Shown here piece by piece: positions 60,006 to 64,000 of a DNA stretch of 64,000 bases (positions are counted from its first letter, which is position 1; every line of letters starts with the position of its first letter). The notes beneath the pieces were generated by a model. The model had not been told where the DNA came from. It was given only the letters and a program-made list of their open reading frames with translations, and searched no databases. The stretch is from Actinokineospora inagensis DSM 44258. GTDB taxonomy: Bacteria; Actinomycetota; Actinomycetes; Mycobacteriales; Pseudonocardiaceae. The stretch lies in assembly GCF_000482865.1 (NCBI RefSeq), contig NZ_AXWW01000006.1:62001-126000 (forward strand), in the 5' to 3' direction. The position numbers were made by a program, and so were the translations under genes.

Positions 60006-60884
60006 TCACGCGCTGCGCACGGGCGCGAGCCACTTCCGCAGCCGCGGCGGCAGCCGCTTCTCCAGGCCGTACGGCTCCAGGTGCCCGCCCAGCACCTCGG
60101 TGAACGCCGCCGCGACCCCGTCCACGTCCCAGGCGTCCCGGTGCAGGATCGGCGGCTTCAGGTAGGGCTGGCCGACGATGTGCAGCTCCGGGCCGGTACA
60201 GCGCAAGATCTGTCCGGTCACACCGGCGGAGCGCTCGTCGAGCAGGTAGTGCACGAGCGGGGCGACCAGGTCCGGGGTGTGTTCGGGCGGTGTGTGCCGG
60301 GATGCCCGTTCCGAGGTCCACACCATCCTGGTGTACGCCTTCGGGCACACCGCGTTCACCCTGATGCCGCAGTCCTCCAGGTCCAACGCCCACGAGCACG
60401 TGAGCGAGGACACAGCACCCTTCGTGGCCGCGTAGGTGGCGATCGTCCGCTGTCCGAGGGACGCCCCGGAGGAGATGTTGACGATCGATCCACCGCCCGC
60501 GGCCCGCATCCGGCGGATCGCGGCGAGCCCGGTGTAGAGCACACCGAGCAGGTTGACCTCCACCACGGCCCGCGCCCGCGCCGGGTCGTCCTCCCACGGC
60601 AGCGCCTCGTAGGTGAGTCCCGCGTTGTTGACCAACCCGTCCACCGCGCCGAATTCGTCCACGCACAGCCGGACGATCGCCTCGGCCTGCTCCGGGTCGG
60701 CGACGCTGTGCTCGCTGACCACCGCGGGGAACCCGGCGCCGCGGATCGCCGCGGCCACCCGGCGCGCGCTCGCCCCGTCCACGTCGTTGACCACCACCGC
60801 GGCGCCCGCCCGCGCCAGGTGGTGCGCGAACGCCTCACCCAGGCCCCGGCCCGCACCGGTCACCACGACAGCCTTGCCGTCCAT
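60006..60884 (-). CDS. Short-chain dehydrogenase/reductase
   Basis: 292 residues from the ATG at 60884. Motifs: VVVTGAGRGLGEAFA, NDVDG, VNNAGLTYE, NISSGASLG, and YAATKGAVSSL with the Tyr-Lys pair. A C-terminal part with EHTPDLVAPLVHYLLDERSAGVTGQIL resembles 3-hydroxyacyl-CoA or steroid dehydrogenase-type SDRs. A GTG nine bases upstream is an alternative start. Divergent from the MFS exporter gene, with 418 bp between them. Confidence 0.88.
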   Translation of the reverse strand: MDGKAVVVTGAGRGLGEAFAHHLARAGAAVVVNDVDGASARRVAAAIRGAGFPAVVSEHSVADPEQAEAIVRLCVDEFGAVDGLVNNAGLTYEALPWEDDPARARAVVEVNLLGVLYTGLAAIRRMRAAGGGSIVNISSGASLGQRTIATYAATKGAVSSLTCSWALDLEDCGIRVNAVCPKAYTRMVWTSERASRHTPPEHTPDLVAPLVHYLLDERSAGVTGQILRCTGPELHIVGQPYLKPPILHRDAWDVDGVAAAFTEVLGGHLEPYGLEKRLPPRLRKWLAPVRSA

Positions 60885-61302
60885 CCCGCTCACCCCGCAC
60901 CCCGCGCAGCCGGCCCCGATCCCGCGCCGGGCCGGTGCCCGCCGCGGTGGCGTCGTGCTGTCCGCCACCGGCTGCCCGCCAGTGTTGGGCACCCGCGAAC
61001 CCCGAGTCGCCGCACGGGGTACGACGGCGACGAGCGGTGACGGGGATGCGCCGAGCGTGGTGGTCCGTTCAGCCCGCGGGTAGGCGCGGACCGATCAGAG
61101 CCGTTGCGCCGGACGGGCGCATCACCGGGATTTCCGGCCCCTGGTTGCTTCACCGCCACCGATGACCGCCGATACTGCCGGTACTCTGTGCGACGCCGCG
61201 ATGACCGTGCGGCAGGCGTCACCGGGTTCACCGCCCCCAGACCCCGGGGTGCGGAGGATGGAGTCAGCCAGCGGGCCACGAACCCGCCGGACGGGAGCAC
61301 AC
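60885..61302. other. Divergent intergenic region
   Basis: About 418 bp between the SDR gene (minus) and the MFS gene (plus). Possible -10-like GATACT and TACTCT strings occur near 61171-61190, but no paired -35 is clear. No repeat or RNA gene recognised. Confidence 0.45.
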
Positions 61303-62553
61303 GTGAGCCGAGCAGCGCCGGGAATGGCGGCGGTTCTGCGGAACCGGGAGTTCCGCGCGCTCTGGGTCACCGAGGCGTTCTCCGTCGCCGGTGACCAACT
61401 GACCCGGGTCGCGCTGGCGATCCTGGTGTTCGAGCGCACCGGTTCGGCGTTCTACGCGGCCGGGATCTACGCGTTGACCTTCCTCCCCGCGCTGGCAGGC
61501 GGACTCGGGCTCTCCCAACTGGCGGACCGTTATCGTCGACGCACGTTGATGGTCGTGTGCGCGGCGATCCAGGCCGTCGTCGTCGCGGTAATGGCAATTC
61601 CCAGTATACCGCTGTGGTTGCTGTTCGTTCTGGTCATCATCGTGCCGATGGTGCAATCGCCCGCGTTGGCGGCGCAGAACGCGACCACCCGCGAGGTTTT
61701 CGCCGACGACGACCAGCTCTACCTGCGCAGCCAAGACCTGCGCGGCATCTCCACCAACACGATGATGCTGATCGGCCTCGGTGGCGGCGGGTTGCTCGTC
61801 ACCGCCATCGGTACGACGTGGGCGCTGCTCATCGACGCGTCCACGTTCGTCATCTCGGTCGTGCTCGTCCAGCGCGACGTCCACAACCGGCCGCCCGCGG
61901 GCTCCAAGGACGACGGGTGGTTCGACGGCGCCAAGTGGGTGTTCGGCGACCGCAGGCTCCGGGTGCTGATGACGTTGTCCTGGCTGGTGGGCTTAGCCGT
62001 GATCCCCGAGGGCCTGGCCGCCCCGCTCGCGCAAGAGGCGGCGGCGCCCAAGGGAGCGGTCGGCTGGCTGTTGGCCGCGGACCCGATCGGTTTCATCATC
62101 GGCACGTTCCTGCTGTCCCACTTCGTCCCCGACCGGCACCGGGTCAAGCTGATCGGGGTGCTGGCCACCGCGTCGGTCGGCGTGCTGGTGGCGTTCTTCG
62201 CCAAACCCAGCCTGATCCTGGCGCTGGTCCTGCTCGCCCTGGCCGGAGCCGTTGGCGCGTACCAGATCACCGTGATGGCGGTCTTCAACTCCATCGTCCC
62301 CAACGAGATCCGCGGCGGCGCGTTCGGCACCGCCCGCACCGGACTCCGCGTGTCCCAGGGCCTCGGCGTCGCACTGGGCGGTCTGGTCGCCGAACTGGTG
62401 GGTTCGGCGATGAACGCGGTAGCCCTGGCCGGTTTGCTCGGCGTCCTCATCGCGGTACCGATGACCATGGTGTGGTCCCGCATCCACGAGGCACCCGAAC
62501 AGGCGGGTTCGACAGTGCGGGATCCGGCCGGGCGCCGGGAGGAAGCCGCCTGA
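61303..62553 (+). CDS. MFS transporter (DHA3/EntS-like)
   Basis: 416 residues from the GTG at 61303, chosen for GGGAG 5 nt upstream. Twelve membrane helices; NREFRALWVTEAFSVAGDQLTRVALAILVFERTGSAFYAAG at helix 1, and LSQLADRYRRRTLMV (motif A) in the first loop. This subgroup exports siderophores, macrolides and other products. The SAM methyltransferase gene follows 13 bp later, suggesting co-expression. It might serve a product of nearby genes, but no cluster links are proven. Confidence 0.9.
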   Translation: MSRAAPGMAAVLRNREFRALWVTEAFSVAGDQLTRVALAILVFERTGSAFYAAGIYALTFLPALAGGLGLSQLADRYRRRTLMVVCAAIQAVVVAVMAIPSIPLWLLFVLVIIVPMVQSPALAAQNATTREVFADDDQLYLRSQDLRGISTNTMMLIGLGGGGLLVTAIGTTWALLIDASTFVISVVLVQRDVHNRPPAGSKDDGWFDGAKWVFGDRRLRVLMTLSWLVGLAVIPEGLAAPLAQEAAAPKGAVGWLLAADPIGFIIGTFLLSHFVPDRHRVKLIGVLATASVGVLVAFFAKPSLILALVLLALAGAVGAYQITVMAVFNSIVPNEIRGGAFGTARTGLRVSQGLGVALGGLVAELVGSAMNAVALAGLLGVLIAVPMTMVWSRIHEAPEQAGSTVRDPAGRREEAA

Positions 62554-62566
62554 GTACCGTGGTCCG

Positions 62567-63355
62567 GTGATCACCCCCGAGCACGACCGGCTCCGCCGCA
62601 CCTTCGGCGAGGACCCCGAGCTCTACCACCGCCGCCGCCCCGGCTACCCCCGGGCGATGTACGCGGACTTGGCCGTCGGCAAGGGAACCCGGGTACTGGA
62701 GATCGGCTGCGGCACCGGTCAGGCCACGGTCGCGCTCGCCCGGTCGGGGTGCGTGGTCGTCGCCGTGGAGCTGAGCCCCGAGATGGCCGCGCACGCCACC
62801 CGGAACCTGGCCGAGTTCCCGGACACCCTCGTCGTCACCGCGCCGTTCGAGGACTGGCCGCTCCCGGACGGCCGGTTCGACCTGGTCTTCTCGGCGACCG
62901 CGTTCCACTGGGTCGACCCGGACATCCGGGTCGCGAAGTCCGCCGATGCCCTGCGCCCCGGCGGGCGGCTGGCCGTTGTGTCCACTTTCCACATCGCGGG
63001 CGGCAGCGACGCGTTCTTCGCCGAGGCGCAGACCTGTTACGAGCGTTGGGACCCGAGCACCCCACAGGGTCTACGCCTGTTGACGTCAGCCGGGATTCCC
63101 ACCGACTCCACGGAAATCGACGTCTCCGGTCGCTTCGGCCCGGTCGCCTTCCACCGCTACGAGTGGGACCAGACCTACACAACAGACGAGTACACCGACC
63201 TGCTGCTCACCTACTCCAACCACCGCGCGCTCCCGGAAACCGCGCGGCACGGCCTGATCGACGACATCGCCGACCTCGCCGACACGCGCCACGGCGGGCG
63301 GGTCACCAAGCGGTACCTGACCCAGCTCGCGGTGGCGGAGGTCAGTCCGCGCTGA
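62567..63355 (+). CDS. Class I SAM-dependent methyltransferase
   Basis: 262 residues, GTG start. Motifs: VLEIGCGTGQATVALA (SAM binding), VAVELSPEM, and FDLVFSATAFHWVDP (motif typical of trans-aconitate/UbiE-like small-molecule methyltransferases). Substrate is unknown. It overlaps the convergent TPR regulator by 14 bp at the 3' ends and is coupled with the MFS gene upstream. Confidence 0.88.
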   Translation: MITPEHDRLRRTFGEDPELYHRRRPGYPRAMYADLAVGKGTRVLEIGCGTGQATVALARSGCVVVAVELSPEMAAHATRNLAEFPDTLVVTAPFEDWPLPDGRFDLVFSATAFHWVDPDIRVAKSADALRPGGRLAVVSTFHIAGGSDAFFAEAQTCYERWDPSTPQGLRLLTSAGIPTDSTEIDVSGRFGPVAFHRYEWDQTYTTDEYTDLLLTYSNHRALPETARHGLIDDIADLADTRHGGRVTKRYLTQLAVAEVSPR

Positions 63356-64000
63356 AGGCCGCCAGCAGCGCGCGGACGTGGGCGCCCTCGGGGACGCCGA
63401 GTCGCTCGAAGACCGGGAGGGCTGAGCTCCAGTCGTCGACCGCGCCGTCGGAGTCGCCGCGGAGTTGGCGCAGGAGGGCGCGGACGTGTCGGGCGCGGGC
63501 GGCGGCGAGGGTTTGGCCGGTGCGGGTGGAGATCTCCAGACCGTTCTCGATGTGGTGTTCCGCGCCGTCCGGGTCGCCGCTGTCGAGGTGCGCGTGGGCG
63601 AGTTCGGTGAGGGCGCGCGCCTCCAGCAGGCGCATCCCGGTGTCGCGCATGAGGGACAGCGCGTTGGTGCCGTGCTCGATGGCGGCGCGCGGGTCGCCGG
63701 TGCGGCGGTACAGCGCGCACAGTCCGGTGAGGACGGACGCCTCGCCGTAGCCGAACCGGATCTCCCTGGCCAGGCCGAGTGCGCGCGTGTAGTGGGTGGC
63801 CGCCGAGGACCACTCGCCGGTGCGCTGCTGGATGGTGGCGAGGATGTCGAGCCCGCTGACCTCGTGCCTGCGCTCACCGAGTTGCCGCCCGGCCGCCATG
63901 GCCGTGCGGACCTGGGCGGCCGAGGTGGCGTAGTCCCCCGCGTCGCAACCGGTCTCGGCGAGGCAGATGAGCATGCTGACCTCACCGTGCCGGTAGCCGT
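63342..64000 (-). CDS. C-terminal part of a TPR-containing regulator (truncated by window edge)
   Basis: At least 219 residues, open to the right edge. TPR helix pairs are regular: GEWSSAATHYTRALGLAREIRFGYGEASVLTGLCALYRRTGDPRAAIEHG and more. Such C-terminal TPR arrays are typical of AfsR/SARP-type and other NB-ARC regulators of actinomycetes, whose DNA-binding and ATPase domains would lie beyond the window. Ends AAFSAD at 63342. Confidence 0.75.
   Translation of the reverse strand, partial: GYRHGEVSMLICLAETGCDAGDYATSAAQVRTAMAAGRQLGERRHEVSGLDILATIQQRTGEWSSAATHYTRALGLAREIRFGYGEASVLTGLCALYRRTGDPRAAIEHGTNALSLMRDTGMRLLEARALTELAHAHLDSGDPDGAEHHIENGLEISTRTGQTLAAARARHVRALLRQLRGDSDGAVDDWSSALPVFERLGVPEGAHVRALLAAFSAD

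Overview
The window is high-GC DNA (about 70%) with GTG and TTG starts, stop/start-overlapping operons, strong third-position GC bias, ECF sigma factors of the ECF42/DGPF type, an actinobacterial-type glutamate-cysteine ligase, L,D-transpeptidase and oligoribonuclease. This points to a filamentous actinomycete, most likely in the Pseudonocardiales (Saccharothrix, Actinosynnema, Lentzea or Actinokineospora-like). The placement is an inference from gene style, not a search.

Layout. 1-4.7 kb: a tandem-repeat edge, a protein with the N-terminal signature of contractile-injection-system cargo and an HNH-like end, and a secreted serine protease. 4.8-12.2 kb: a compact minus-strand cluster that looks like a small natural-product pathway. 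It has a stand-alone adenylation enzyme, a carrier protein fused to it by a TAATG overlap, an ectoine-synthase-like cupin, a PltE-type acyl dehydrogenase, a transglutaminase-like enzyme, a DsbA/FrnE oxidoreductase, two SMR exporters, a nucleoside-deaminase-like enzyme, a maleate isomerase/Asp-Glu racemase relative and a MarR regulator. 13-19 kb: an ECF42 sigma/DGPF pair, a cupredoxin-phosphoesterase-membrane protein operon, a 146-bp palindrome and an ECF sigma/membrane Rieske pair.

19-32 kb: a polytopic membrane protein, PPK2, phosphoketolase and acetate kinase (polyphosphate and acetyl-phosphate metabolism), a DUF371 protein, a KamB-type 16S rRNA methyltransferase, secreted and STAS proteins, a PPOX enzyme with an acyl desaturase, and a trypsin-like protease. 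32.5-33.0 kb: three copies of a repeat that carries a promoter-like leaderless start, with a fourth copy at 337-392. 33-52 kb: lipid genes (SMP-30-like, SDR and acyl-CoA synthetase under a dyad operator; an Acr1-type fatty acyl reductase), a family A polymerase, a lactate-oxidase-type enzyme, TPR and membrane proteins, a Bcr/CflA exporter, a ferredoxin-reductase-type flavoprotein, paired PH-domain membrane proteins, GCS2 and oligoribonuclease.

52-64 kb: tRNA-His and tRNA-Lys, both followed by terminators and by the same repeat family (five 87-bp tandem copies after tRNA-Lys), then S4 and L,D-transpeptidase genes, a DUF4184 protein, a LysR regulator, a GGDEF protein, an SDR, an MFS exporter, a methyltransferase and a truncated TPR regulator.

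The most unusual signal is at 58,709-59,425 (+). Ten tiny reading frames there each have a Shine-Dalgarno sequence and encode M(R)SRDW. They differ from one another only at synonymous positions. The second is the 5.4-12.2 kb biosynthetic cluster.
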